Of a DNA stretch of 64,000 nt, positions 25,170-34,164 are shown piece after piece. Under the pieces are notes generated by a model. That model was not told where the DNA came from, ran no database searches, and saw only the letters and a list, made by a program, of their open reading frames with translations. Where the stretch lies: contig DATCJN010000004.1 of assembly GCA_036562755.1 (NCBI GenBank), positions 1-64,000 of the forward strand, given 5' to 3'. Within the stretch, counting starts at the first letter, position 1. Every line of letters begins with the position of its first letter. The position numbers were made by a program, and so were the translations under genes. Source of the stretch: DUVY01 sp036562755 (lineage in GTDB: Bacteria > Bacillota > Clostridia > Christensenellales > DUVY01).

Positions 25170-26765
25170 TTATCTATTCGCCTCGGTTGTCAAAAAAATC
25201 TTTTCCGCAATCCTTTCCTTTAGCTTATCCACACCCTGACCGGTCAGCGCCGAGATAAACACAGAGTCTTTTGTCGTAGGAAGATCCAGTCTCTCGCCCG
25301 AAGCGATGTCTATCTTGTTATAGACGTTAATCATGGGTTTATGGGCAGCGCCTATTTTTTCCAATACGTCCAAAACCGCCTCGTATTGCAAAAATAAATT
25401 GGCGTCCGAATAATCCATTACATGCAGAATTAAATCGGCTTGGACGGCTTCTTCCAGCGTTGACTTAAACGCCTCGATGAATTCGTGCGGGAGTTTGCGT
25501 ATAAACCCTACGGTGTCCGTCAGCGTGTAATAGCCGCTGGGAGTGTAAACCTTGCGCGTTACGGGATCGAGCGTGGCAAATAATTTATTTTCGGCCAAAA
25601 CGTCCGCGCCTGACAATAAATTCATAAGCGTGCTTTTCCCGGCGTTAGTATAGCCAACGAGCGCGACGGTAGGGATAAAGCTTTTTGCCCTTCTTGAACG
25701 CCTCAAATCCCTTTCTTTTTCCAGTTTTTCAAGTTTTTCTTCAAGTTCTTTAACTCGGTCTTTTATGCGCCTTCTGTCAGTTTCAAGCTTCTTTTCGCCC
25801 GGGCCTCTCATGCCTATGCCCTGTCTTAATCTGTCCATTTTTTCGCCCGTATTTAACAGTTTGGGCAAGCTGTATTTTAATTGGGCAAGTTCAACCTGGA
25901 GCTTGCCCTCCATGCTTTGAGCCCTTGAGGCAAAAATATCAAGGATTAAGGTTGAGCGGTCGATTACCTTGACATTTAGTTCGTTTTCTAAGTTTTTGGT
26001 CATAATTGCCGAGAGTTCATTATCCACAATCAAGGTATCGGCGTCATGGTTTTGGACGGCGATTTTCATCTCCTCTATCTTGCCTTTTCCAAACAAAAAC
26101 TTAGGATCCGGTCTGTCCTTTTTTTGTTTAAAAACGGCTACCGTTTCCGCGCCTGCCGATTCGGCCAAGGATTTTAACTCTCTTAAGTTTATATCCGCTT
26201 CTTCGTCGCTTGAAGCAATGCATGCCAAAATCGCCCGCTCTTTTTGCGGCGCTATTTCAAAAAAGTTGTTTGATTTTTGGCCTTTGATTTCCTTGTCGCA
26301 CTCTTTAATTAGGTCTAAATATTGCGGATCAAAAATGTCTTGGGTTTGGATTATCTTAACGCCGTTAGCGGTAAGGTAGCCCAAATGATAACCCGTAATA
26401 TTGCCCTGACTATCCACGCCCACCGCGGCAACGCTGTCAAATTTATTTCTTTGCAGCGCAGAGATATCAGCCTGGGACAACATACTGTTTCCGTCGGGAT
26501 GGGTATGGATCAGCCTTATTCCGTTTAGTCCTTTTCTTTGACTGTCAACCGCTATTGAGGCGGCGTCGTAAGAGCCTATAGCCACGCTTACTACATTGCC
26601 CTGTCTTGATATGGCGACAAGCACTTCTCTGTTGTATTCGCAAGTTACCTTAGCCATTAAATCTAAAATGTCTTGGCTTATAAAATCATAGCATTTTGTC
26701 TCATATATGTTTTCGAGCATATTTAAAATATGCCGTTTAATACCTTGGGTATTTCCGCGCACCAT
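25170..26765 (-). CDS. hflX: GTPase HflX with an N-terminal JAMM-like domain
   Basis: HflX is a ribosome-binding GTPase that splits or rescues stalled ribosomes. The 531-residue protein contains the HflX N-domain (about 165-300, with DPKFLFGKGKIEEMK), a coiled linker (ELEEKLEKLEKERDLRRSRR), and the G domain (GYTNAGKST, DTVGFIRKLPH, NKID). Ahead of these lie about 160 extra residues with HTHP at 87-90 and S97, D100, exactly the spacing of the JAMM/RadC metal motif (HxHPx6SxxD), with E47 as possible upstream glutamate. The start has GAGAGG nearby. Long N-termini occur in clostridial HflX. Whether the domain is a working isopeptidase is unknown. Confidence 0.92.
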   Translation of the reverse strand: MVRGNTQGIKRHILNMLENIYETKCYDFISQDILDLMAKVTCEYNREVLVAISRQGNVVSVAIGSYDAASIAVDSQRKGLNGIRLIHTHPDGNSMLSQADISALQRNKFDSVAAVGVDSQGNITGYHLGYLTANGVKIIQTQDIFDPQYLDLIKECDKEIKGQKSNNFFEIAPQKERAILACIASSDEEADINLRELKSLAESAGAETVAVFKQKKDRPDPKFLFGKGKIEEMKIAVQNHDADTLIVDNELSAIMTKNLENELNVKVIDRSTLILDIFASRAQSMEGKLQVELAQLKYSLPKLLNTGEKMDRLRQGIGMRGPGEKKLETDRRRIKDRVKELEEKLEKLEKERDLRRSRRAKSFIPTVALVGYTNAGKSTLMNLLSGADVLAENKLFATLDPVTRKVYTPSGYYTLTDTVGFIRKLPHEFIEAFKSTLEEAVQADLILHVMDYSDANLFLQYEAVLDVLEKIGAAHKPMINVYNKIDIASGERLDLPTTKDSVFISALTGQGVDKLKERIAEKIFLTTEANR

Positions 26766-26908
26766 AAAATTACCTCTCTAAAATAATAAATTAATAATAA
26801 GGGAAACTTTAAAAAAGTAAAAATACTTTAAAGGAGATGAAAAAACTAAAAAAATTATATTTTCATAATGATGAAATTATAATAAAAATCAAAAGTATAG
26901 TCAATAAA

Positions 26909-26931
26909 AAAGCGGCAAATAATGCCGCTTT
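26909..26931. terminator. Terminator below the HEAT-like gene
   Basis: AAAGCGGCA and TGCCGCTTT pair around AATAA; the minus strand continues with a T run. It lies 5 nt below the gene's stop. Confidence 0.85.
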
Positions 26932-26935
26932 GATT

Positions 26936-27751
26936 TTAGGATTTGAAAGATTGAGGCTTGATTTTTTGATAATCTTTATCCTGAGAGAAATCTCTTTCGA
27001 CATTAAATTCGCCGCCTAGTTCTTCCACCGCGTTGCGTATTTCTAAGAAGCTGATATAATCGCAAGTTTGCGCCGCTTCTAACAAAATATCAATCGCCCG
27101 TTCGTCGCCGTATTGCCCTAAATAGTTGGCATATAACTGATAATTGGTCTTGCTTAAGAATAATTCTTTTAATAACTCGAAGATCCTGTCGTCTTTGGGG
27201 CACTTAACCAATATATCGCTTGCGTATTCTTTGGAAGAAAAGTCAGCGTCTTTTAACCTGGCTAGCACGCGGTCTTTTACGGCAGGCGCGTTTTCAGCCA
27301 ATATTTCGGACGCGATATCCCTTAAATCTTTATCCATATTGGGATTGAAAATCCATTCTATGTAAATGTCAAAAGGCTCGGAGCTGGACAGCTCGTTTAA
27401 TAAATTAATAGCATACATCGTAAGCTCGTCGTTTTTTTGACGCTTTACTATTTCAACTAAGTACGGAACACAGCCTTGAGTTTCGGCAATGCGCTCCAGT
27501 AAAACCGCGGGGACATCCTCCTTTCCCGCAGTGTATCCTATGAGCATATCCACTAATTCTTTGGGATTTTCTATTTTTGCGAAATATTCTCTGGGAGTTA
27601 GATCGCCCAATTCTTTAAAGCGGCAGTTGCACCATTCCTCATATACGTCGGCCACAGCCTGCGCTATTTCTTCTTCGGTCGTATATTTATGCGCGTTTTT
27701 TTCTATCCATTCGTTTACGAAATCGTCAAACAATTTTTGAAAATTAATCAT
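26936..27751 (-). CDS. HEAT-like repeat protein of unknown function
   Basis: A soluble, acidic 271-residue protein, almost all alpha-helical by composition. Repeated helix pairs fit a HEAT-like scaffold: PYLVEIVKRQKNDELTMYAI, DLRDIASEILAENAPAVKDRV and ERAIDILLEAAQTCDYISF. No catalytic motif or membrane segment is visible. It overlaps the TPR gene by 4 nt (ATGA), so the two are translationally coupled and probably work together. The domain call is from sequence pattern and the function is unknown. Confidence 0.75.
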   Translation of the reverse strand: MINFQKLFDDFVNEWIEKNAHKYTTEEEIAQAVADVYEEWCNCRFKELGDLTPREYFAKIENPKELVDMLIGYTAGKEDVPAVLLERIAETQGCVPYLVEIVKRQKNDELTMYAINLLNELSSSEPFDIYIEWIFNPNMDKDLRDIASEILAENAPAVKDRVLARLKDADFSSKEYASDILVKCPKDDRIFELLKELFLSKTNYQLYANYLGQYGDERAIDILLEAAQTCDYISFLEIRNAVEELGGEFNVERDFSQDKDYQKIKPQSFKS

Positions 27752-29436
27752 ACTTCTATACCTAATTTTTTTAAATATTTTATAACGGTGTCTTTGTTAG
27801 CGCCGAAAATTTTTACAACGGTGTTTAGGTCGCAAAAGATCTCGGGTCTTTTGAAACAATAAGCGAATAAAGCGGCTATATTTTTTCGGCTTTTAAAATT
27901 TGCGTTGCGCGCAGAACATAAGCTTAAGACGCGTCTGGTCGAGCGGTTAAATTCGGTTTCGTAATCTTTATCTACAAAGGCCAGCGAAGTAAATACGTCT
28001 ATAAACGCCTCAAAATATATTTTTGGATAGTTAAAAATATTTTTAGTAACCTTGGGCGATATAAACCTGATTTCTTCTTCGTGCACCAAAGCGATTTTTT
28101 TATTGGGCAGCATGGAGAGAAGTTTTCTTAATATTCTTTGTTTTATGACAAAAGATATCGAGTTGTCTACCAAGCATTCCCGCAAAAAAGTTTGGGCTTG
28201 AGCGTTTCTTAAGCGCGCTAATTTGTCTATTATTTTTTGGCTTAAATTAGTATTTGCGTATTCAAAAATCCACTTAGTATAATCAAAAAATTCTAAGTCG
28301 GACTTTATGAGTTTAATTAAATCGGCGGAAGGGTATTCGGCTATTTTTTCAAACATCTTTATCCTTCTTTCCGTCTCTTCTTTGGGCACCTGCTTTATAT
28401 ATTCAAGCTCCCTAAACTCTTGATGATTTTGGAAATATTGATTGTAATACTTGGCTATGGTGTTGGTATTGTCTATTCTTACCAATTTATAAACGCATTC
28501 TTGAGCCAGCTCTAATTCTTTTTGGTTATAATAAGCCAAGCTCAATAATAGCAGTCCCGCTTCGTGATAGGGATGGTATGACAAGAAGTCGCATAAGTAT
28601 TTTATGGCCTGCTTATTGTAGCCGCATTGCAAAAGCGCGATCGCTGCCTTGTAATAGTCGTTAGAATCCGTAATTTTTAGCTGCAAGATGATATCGGCGA
28701 CCTTTCGAGCGGATTGCATATCGCCAAGTTGAGCATAACCGTCCGCAAGATTGCACAGAGCGTTAATATTATATGGCTCAATTTCCAATACTTTTTGAGC
28801 AAAATCTATCTCTTGATGAGGGTTATCTATGCGCGCGCTGCAAAATGCTGCGCTGTTTAGAGCGTTGATGTAATACTTTGAATCCGGCTTTACATAAGAC
28901 AGCAATTGCATAGCGCTGCCGTATTCCGAAATAGACATGAGCTTGTTGGCGTAGTTAAGAAGCATTTGGTCTTCCATGTTTTTGGAAATAAGCCTTAGCT
29001 TATTTCCGCTTAACTCACGCAACATCGCCTCGTAATCTATTCCGTCGTCCTCGTCAAAATCGTCCTGGTCGAAGTCGAACTCCATGCTTTTTTTGATGTA
29101 ATAAATCGCCGATTCTTCATCGCGCATCATGTAATAATTTTGGGAAATTCTTAAAAAACACTCGCCAAGATTTTGGTCTATAGCGAGCAGCTTAAAGTAC
29201 TCAAAATTGGACTTGGCATATAAGCCCATTTCGGAATAAATCTGAGCTAATAAAAACCTAAAATCCAATTCGTGCGGATCAAGTTTTATAGCTCTACGTA
29301 TATAATCAAGAGCGTTTAGATAATCTTCCTCGTCAAGACAATCTAAAGCCAAGTCAAAATAATAGTCAGCGTCTTGTAAAAATTTTAAAATTTTGCCTTT
29401 TTTCTGGGCAATATTGAATTTATTTAGGCTCTTCAA
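27748..29436 (-). CDS. Tetratricopeptide-repeat protein of unknown function
   Basis: A 562-residue soluble protein. Residues about 20-340 hold TPR-type helix pairs such as YLNALDYIRRAIKLDPHELD, ESAIYYIKKSMEF and NINALCNLADGYAQLGD. The C-terminal third (about 350-562) is helical with no recognised fold and ends in a segment reminiscent of a winged helix (NTVVKIFGANKDTVIKYLKK). It lies between a YesL-like membrane protein (28 nt upstream) and the coupled HEAT-like gene, suggesting a scaffold system of three. No enzyme motif is seen. Confidence 0.8.
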   Translation of the reverse strand: MKSLNKFNIAQKKGKILKFLQDADYYFDLALDCLDEEDYLNALDYIRRAIKLDPHELDFRFLLAQIYSEMGLYAKSNFEYFKLLAIDQNLGECFLRISQNYYMMRDEESAIYYIKKSMEFDFDQDDFDEDDGIDYEAMLRELSGNKLRLISKNMEDQMLLNYANKLMSISEYGSAMQLLSYVKPDSKYYINALNSAAFCSARIDNPHQEIDFAQKVLEIEPYNINALCNLADGYAQLGDMQSARKVADIILQLKITDSNDYYKAAIALLQCGYNKQAIKYLCDFLSYHPYHEAGLLLLSLAYYNQKELELAQECVYKLVRIDNTNTIAKYYNQYFQNHQEFRELEYIKQVPKEETERRIKMFEKIAEYPSADLIKLIKSDLEFFDYTKWIFEYANTNLSQKIIDKLARLRNAQAQTFLRECLVDNSISFVIKQRILRKLLSMLPNKKIALVHEEEIRFISPKVTKNIFNYPKIYFEAFIDVFTSLAFVDKDYETEFNRSTRRVLSLCSARNANFKSRKNIAALFAYCFKRPEIFCDLNTVVKIFGANKDTVIKYLKKLGIEV

Positions 29437-29464
29437 TACTTATCTCCGATTTCCCCAAAAAAAG

Positions 29465-30628
29465 CTAGCTTTCGCTTTCTTCGGTCGTTATATCAGCCTC
29501 ACCATTCCCCTCTTCTTCGGATTGCAGTTTTTTCTTTTCCTCTGCAAGTCTCTTTAAATCTTCTCTAGAGAAAGTAACTTCCAAAGGCGTTATACTTGTT
29601 CCTTCGTCAATGCTGCGTTTTTTCTTCTTAGGATTAACGAACTTAGTATTAGCAGCCTTTTTCCTTCTTTCTTCGGCTTCCTTTCTCTTGCGCTCTATTT
29701 CTTCTTTGCTCTTGCGGTAAATTCCTCGGTCTTTTATTGCGCCTTCTATTTTATCGTTTAAGAATTTATCAAATACATAGTGCGAATACAGCGTCCAAAT
29801 CAGTATTGTCATAGATATGCCTATGAGCGCGTAAAAGAATAATATCAACAAGCTGATTTCGGGACCGGCTATCAAAAACAGTATTAAGGGCAAAGCCGTA
29901 ATTCCCACGAAGAAAATATTATGGAAAATAAGACCTATAGCGAATAAGAAGCTGTTTTTAATAAGTCCCCATAAAGAAATCTTATAAGTGGCGGCCTGGG
30001 TATAAATAAATACCGTCATAAATGTAAGTATGACGAAAAATATAATTGAAGCCACCAAAGACATTACGCCTAAAAATTCAGGCCCTGAATATAAGCCGTA
30101 AGCGGATATATTATATTGAACAAGGGTAAAGGCTAAGCCTAAAAACAGCGTGCTCCATAAAAACGGAAGGATATTGGATTTTATGCCTTTAAAAAACGTG
30201 TTGACGACTGCTACGCCTTCGCCCCAAACCAGCATCTTGATGGCGTGGAAGCCGCCCGCAAGACCGATGCTTGCTATCATCAAAAGCGGAACCAATACTA
30301 AATTGGACCATAGCTGTTGCTGCAGGTTATATAACTGGCCGACATAAGGCACATCTCTAACAAAAGGATAGCCAAAACCAAAATTGGCCGTATAGTTTAT
30401 AAACATACCCGAAATGCTTCGGGCGTTTAGAGAGAGATAATACCAAACTATTGCCGGCAGGGCAAAAAGTATCATTAATAAATTGATTTTAACAAGGGTC
30501 CCGAACCGATTAAACAAAACGTCTTTGAAGACTTCCCATCTATTGCCGGGCAAATCGTCCAAAGTAAAATCGGGATTGTCGTCGCGCCCCATTGTCCATC
30601 TATATAACAAGCCTTTTCTTTCAGCCAT
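29465..30628 (-). CDS. YesL-like (DUF624) membrane protein with charged C-terminal tail
   Basis: A 387-residue protein with about five or six membrane helices between residues 45 and 290 (TLVKINLLMILFALPAIVWY near the start). The order and the early WEVFKDVLFNRFGTLVKIN stretch resemble YesL/DUF624 proteins, which often accompany sugar uptake genes. Here no sugar genes are near. The last 90 residues are highly charged (EIERKRKEAEERRKKAANTK, then acidic) and presumably cytoplasmic; this tail is longer than in YesL. It is first in the unit with the TPR and HEAT-like genes. Confidence 0.75.
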   Translation of the reverse strand: MAERKGLLYRWTMGRDDNPDFTLDDLPGNRWEVFKDVLFNRFGTLVKINLLMILFALPAIVWYYLSLNARSISGMFINYTANFGFGYPFVRDVPYVGQLYNLQQQLWSNLVLVPLLMIASIGLAGGFHAIKMLVWGEGVAVVNTFFKGIKSNILPFLWSTLFLGLAFTLVQYNISAYGLYSGPEFLGVMSLVASIIFFVILTFMTVFIYTQAATYKISLWGLIKNSFLFAIGLIFHNIFFVGITALPLILFLIAGPEISLLILFFYALIGISMTILIWTLYSHYVFDKFLNDKIEGAIKDRGIYRKSKEEIERKRKEAEERRKKAANTKFVNPKKKKRSIDEGTSITPLEVTFSREDLKRLAEEKKKLQSEEEGNGEADITTEESES

Positions 30629-30668
30629 ATAGTCCTTCCTTTTTATCGGTTAAATTATCTTTGCATTT

Positions 30669-30699
30669 ATCATAGTAACATATTTTGGCTATTTTTCAA
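30669..30699 (-). promoter_or_regulatory. Possible promoter of the YesL-TPR-HEAT unit
   Basis: TATGAT (30669-30674) with TTGAAA (30694-30699) on the minus strand. The 19-nt spacing is longer than ideal. Confidence 0.35.
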
Positions 30700-30713
30700 A
30701 CACAATTTAAATA

Positions 30714-31811
30714 TTAGGTCAACAAATAATTTTGGGCTATTTTTATATAATAATTGACGCCCACAAGCAGCGCCCTTTCGTCAAAATCGAAATTAGGGCT
30801 GTGCAAAGGCGCGGAATGCTGTTCGTCTTTTATTCCCAGCCAAGCGAAAGCGCCGCTTACTTGTTTTAGGTAATAAGCGAAGTCTTCGGCGGTGTATTTG
30901 GGCTGGGCTTGGACTATGTCAAATTTTTTCTTAATCATTTGAACTATATGGGTTGAGTTTACCAGCGGCGGATAATAGTTTTCCACTATCAGTCTATGAT
31001 TAGCGCCCGTCAAGTTTTGAATGTCTATTAAAATTTCTTCAAGGCGCATAGTAAAATCTTCTTTTATTGCTTCGTCAAAAAATCTAAACGTGCAGTCGTA
31101 TTTAGCGTAGTCCGCCACGATGTTAGAGGCGTTGCCGCCGGTAATCTTGCCTATATGAAATAGGATTTTGTCCTTGTATTTTTTATAAAGCTCGTGGATT
31201 CTATTATAATATTCGTTCCCTGCCCAAAGCGCGTCGATATATTTTTGTTTGTCGGCGCAATGTCCGCTTGTCCCCTCAAAAATTATATGAAAGTCGCAGA
31301 CGCCCGCAAAAATTGCGCCCGCGTCCGTGGCAATAGTTCCGACAGGATATTCGGGCGATAGGTGCAGTCCAAAGATAGCGTCCACGCCTTTTAGAACGCC
31401 GTTTTCTATGAGCATTTGGGCGCCGCCCTCGCTTTCTTCGGCGGGCTGAAAAATTAATCTTACATTGACGGCGGGCTTGTTTTCCGATAGATGCTTGGCA
31501 AGCCCCAAAAGCATGGCCGTATGCCCGTCATGGCCGCAAGCGTGCATTATCCCCTCGTGGGTCGATTTATAATCGACCTGGTTTTGCTCTTGAATGGGCA
31601 AAGCGTCCATATCCGCTCTAAAAGCCAGCCGCGTTTTTTTGTCATGGCCTTCGATGTCTGCTATAACGCCGGTTTTGATAGTTTTATATTTTATATTAAA
31701 ACTATCCAGTTGCTCGGTTATGAATTTTTGGGTTAGGAATTCTTTATGATATAATTCGGGGATTTTGTGCAAGGAACGCCTTGCGAAAATCAAATAATCT
31801 AACATTTCCAT
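30714..31811 (-). CDS. Peptidase M20 family deacylase, possibly N-acetyldiaminopimelate deacetylase
   Basis: A 365-residue metal-dependent amidohydrolase of family M20D. Metal ligands and catalytic residues are visible in HACGHDGHTAMLLGLA (about 92-107), QPAEESEGGAQML (about 130) and GLHLSPEYPVGTI. The dimerisation domain lies at about 175-285. It is divergent from asd-dapA-dapB, which makes a role in the acetylase branch of lysine synthesis (DapL-type) attractive; aminoacylase or hippurate hydrolase activity cannot be excluded. The ATG at 31811 lies 8 nt after a TATAAT and has no Shine-Dalgarno, so the mRNA may be leaderless. Confidence 0.85.
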   Translation of the reverse strand: MEMLDYLIFARRSLHKIPELYHKEFLTQKFITEQLDSFNIKYKTIKTGVIADIEGHDKKTRLAFRADMDALPIQEQNQVDYKSTHEGIMHACGHDGHTAMLLGLAKHLSENKPAVNVRLIFQPAEESEGGAQMLIENGVLKGVDAIFGLHLSPEYPVGTIATDAGAIFAGVCDFHIIFEGTSGHCADKQKYIDALWAGNEYYNRIHELYKKYKDKILFHIGKITGGNASNIVADYAKYDCTFRFFDEAIKEDFTMRLEEILIDIQNLTGANHRLIVENYYPPLVNSTHIVQMIKKKFDIVQAQPKYTAEDFAYYLKQVSGAFAWLGIKDEQHSAPLHSPNFDFDERALLVGVNYYIKIAQNYLLT

Positions 31812-31819
31812 GCTTATAT

Positions 31820-31825
31820 ATTATA
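31820..31825 (-). promoter_or_regulatory. -10 element placed for leaderless transcription of the M20 gene
   Basis: TATAAT on the minus strand is followed by 8 nt and then the ATG. The expected transcript start is at, or within 2 nt of, the start codon. The -35 region (TTTGGA) is poor. Confidence 0.6.
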
Positions 31826-31910
31826 GCAAATTGCCAAAAATGTCCAAACATTACGCTGATTAATCTTTTATTAAGAAAATGCATATTTATTAATATATAC
31901 TTAAAAACAA

Positions 31911-31939
31911 TTTACATTTTGAACCTTATATGATATATT
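31911..31939 (+). promoter_or_regulatory. Promoter of the lysine riboswitch/asd operon
   Basis: TTTACA (31911-31916) and TATATT (31934-31939), 17 nt apart. The transcript should begin near 31946, exactly at the first riboswitch stem. Confidence 0.8.
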
Positions 31940-31946
31940 AATGACA

Positions 31947-32137
31947 CACCAATGGGGAGCAGAGAACATAAGTAACCTATAGTTAATATATAACAGTTGG
32001 GGTTATATTATAGGCGAAAGGGTATCTCTGCCGAAATCCTAATAAGTTCCCAATCGTTTTGCTTATTAGGGTTGGGTATACGGGTTAATACCCGTATAAC
32101 TGTCACTATTAGTAGTAATAGTGAAGCACATTAGGTG
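31947..32137 (+). ncRNA. Lysine riboswitch (L box) aptamer
   Basis: P1 is formed by CACCAATG (31947-31954) and CATTAGGTG (32129-32137). Conserved L-box landmarks follow in order: AGCAGAGAACATAAGTAACC, the GGCGAAAGGG and CTCTGCCGAAAT core, a hairpin in CCTAATAAG/CTTATTAGG, a P4 hairpin in TATACGGG/CCCGTATA, the signature CTGTCAC, and a P5 hairpin CACTATTA/TAATAGTG. Order and spacing match the B. subtilis lysC element. Lysine binding should stabilise P1 and let the downstream terminator form. Confidence 0.92.
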
Positions 32138-32200
32138 ATAACTTAAAAAACGCAATATTATTTTATTATAATTATTGCCAAAGTTTTTAAGGTCATCGAT

Positions 32201-32229
32201 GTGCTTTCTATTGAAAGCACTATTTTTTT
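32201..32229 (+). terminator. Riboswitch-controlled terminator ahead of asd
   Basis: GTGCTTTC and GAAAGCAC pair around TATT and are followed by TATTTTTTT. The segment GAAGCAC at 32123-32129, next to the P1 3' strand, can pair with GTGCTT and act as antiterminator when lysine is low. Confidence 0.9.
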
Positions 32230-32247
32230 ATCAAAGGAGATAAAAAT

Positions 32248-33252
32248 ATGTCATTTAATGTAGCCGTTGTCGGCGCGACCGGATTGGTCGGTCAGAAGAT
32301 GTTGCAGGTTCTGCAAGAAAGAAACTTCCCTATTAACAAGCTCTACCCTTACGCGTCTGCTAAAAGCGCGGGCAAAAAAATCCAATTTGGCGGTAAAGAA
32401 TACGAAGTTTTGGAGTTGGCTGAAAAAAATATCGTAGATAAAAAAATCGATATAGCCATATTTTCGGCGGGCGCTTCTGTTTCTCGTGAATTTGCGCCTG
32501 TTTTCGCAAAAAACCATACTATCGTAGTAGACAACTCCAGCTGCTGGAGAATGGATCCCGAAGTGCCTTTGGTCGTTCCCGAAGTTAACGGCGAGGCTAT
32601 CAAAGCGCATAAAAATATTATAGCTAACCCTAACTGCTCAACTATTCAAAGCGTAGTGCCTTTGAAGCCTTTGCACGATTTATATAAAATCAAAAGAATA
32701 GTTTATTCTACCTATCAGGCCGTAAGCGGCGCGGGCAGAGCCGGCTGCGTGGATTTGGAAAACGGAACTAAAGGTTTGCCGCCTCAAAAATTCCCCCGCC
32801 CTATTTTCTCCAACTGCTTGCCCCATATCGACGTGTTTATGGAAGACGGCTATACCAAAGAAGAACACAAGATGGTCTTTGAAACCCGCAAGATATTGGG
32901 CGACGAGAGCTTAAAGATTACGGCCACGACGGTTAGAGTTCCCGTAATGAACGGACACAGCGTGTCCATAAACATTGAGTTTGAAAAAGATTTTGATTTG
33001 GACGAACTAAAAGAGGCTTTGAGAAACTTTGAAAATATCGTGGTAATGGATGACCCCGCAAACGGAGTATATCCTACCGCTTTGGACGCTAATGAAAAAG
33101 ACCAAGTATTCGTAGGAAGAATCAGAAGAGATTTCAGCGTAAAAAGCGGCGTTAACCTTTGGGTAGTGGCCGACAATATAAGAAAGGGCGCTGCCACCAA
33201 CGCCGTTCAAATAGCAGAATACATTATCAAGCATAATATCAAAGCCATATAA
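32248..33252 (+). CDS. asd: Aspartate-semialdehyde dehydrogenase
   Basis: Asd reduces aspartyl phosphate to aspartate semialdehyde, the shared precursor of lysine, diaminopimelate, threonine and methionine. The 334-residue enzyme shows the NADP fold (VAVVGATGLVGQKMLQVL), the catalytic cysteine in NPNCSTIQ (about residue 129) and the conserved histidine in RVPVMNGHSVSINIE. AAAGGAGATAAAA precedes the ATG. It is the first gene after the lysine riboswitch terminator and so is switched off by lysine. Confidence 0.97.
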   Translation: MSFNVAVVGATGLVGQKMLQVLQERNFPINKLYPYASAKSAGKKIQFGGKEYEVLELAEKNIVDKKIDIAIFSAGASVSREFAPVFAKNHTIVVDNSSCWRMDPEVPLVVPEVNGEAIKAHKNIIANPNCSTIQSVVPLKPLHDLYKIKRIVYSTYQAVSGAGRAGCVDLENGTKGLPPQKFPRPIFSNCLPHIDVFMEDGYTKEEHKMVFETRKILGDESLKITATTVRVPVMNGHSVSINIEFEKDFDLDELKEALRNFENIVVMDDPANGVYPTALDANEKDQVFVGRIRRDFSVKSGVNLWVVADNIRKGAATNAVQIAEYIIKHNIKAI

Positions 33253-33276
33253 AAATATAAAACGAGGTTTTTATTT

Positions 33277-34149
33277 ATGATTTTTAAGGGGTCGGGAACC
33301 GCGATGATTACGCCCTTTGATTCCGAGGGCGTCAATTATCGAACTTTCGGTCAATTAATTGATTACCAAATCAATAACGGAACGGACGCTTTGATTGTTT
33401 TGGGAACCACGGGCGAGCCTTCCACAATGACGGACCAAGAAAAAGCCCAAGTAATCGAGTTTACGGTTGATTACGTAAACGGCAAAGTTCCCGTAATTGC
33501 GGGCGTAGGCACAAACAACACCGTGACAAGCATTAACAACGCCAAAGTCGCCGCCTCCATCGGCGCGGACGCGCTTTTGGTCGTAACGCCTTACTATAAT
33601 AAATGCACTCAAAAAGGTTTAATCGAGCATTATTTCAAGATAGCGGACAGCACCGATTTGCCTGTTATAGTTTATAACGTCCCCTCCCGCACAGGTTTGA
33701 ATATTTTGCCCCAAACTTATCTTGAATTGTCCAAACATCCCAATATAGTAGCCATAAAAGAAGCTTGCGGCAATATTGACCAGATATCAAAAACCGCCGC
33801 TTTGGTTAAAGATAAAATGGCCATTTATAGCGGCGAAGACTCTTGCACTTTGCCTATATTGGCTTTGGGCGGAATGGGCGTTATAAGCGTAGTATCCAAT
33901 GCCGTTCCCGATATCGTGTCTAATCTATGCAAGAGCTTTTTCGACGGCGACCTTAAGACCGCGCAGGAACTGCAATTTAAATTATTGCCTTTGATTGATA
34001 TCTTGTTTAAGGAAGTAAGTCCCATACCGGTTAAGGCGGCTATGAACCTTTTGGGATTTGATTGCGGAGTTCCAAGATTGCCTTTGACAGAATCAGAAAA
34101 CAAAGAGCTAATTCTAAAAGAATTAAAACAGTTCATCCCTAATTTATAA
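33277..34149 (+). CDS. dapA: 4-hydroxy-tetrahydrodipicolinate synthase
   Basis: DapA condenses pyruvate with aspartate semialdehyde in the first step dedicated to lysine and diaminopimelate. The 290-residue TIM barrel shows the GTTGEPSTM loop (about residue 45), the catalytic tyrosine in IVYNVPSRTG (about 135) and the Schiff-base lysine in VAIKEACGN (about 163). It follows asd after 24 nt and precedes dapB by 15 nt, all under the same riboswitch. Confidence 0.97.
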   Translation: MIFKGSGTAMITPFDSEGVNYRTFGQLIDYQINNGTDALIVLGTTGEPSTMTDQEKAQVIEFTVDYVNGKVPVIAGVGTNNTVTSINNAKVAASIGADALLVVTPYYNKCTQKGLIEHYFKIADSTDLPVIVYNVPSRTGLNILPQTYLELSKHPNIVAIKEACGNIDQISKTAALVKDKMAIYSGEDSCTLPILALGGMGVISVVSNAVPDIVSNLCKSFFDGDLKTAQELQFKLLPLIDILFKEVSPIPVKAAMNLLGFDCGVPRLPLTESENKELILKELKQFIPNL

Positions 34150-34164
34150 GAATAGGAAAGAAGT

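Noticed and set aside
26837..27019. 60-codon frame starting right after GGAG (MKKLKKLYF...)
   Set aside because: The GGAG touches the ATG with no spacing, the frame runs through the terminator at 26909-26931 and then antisense into the HEAT-like gene.
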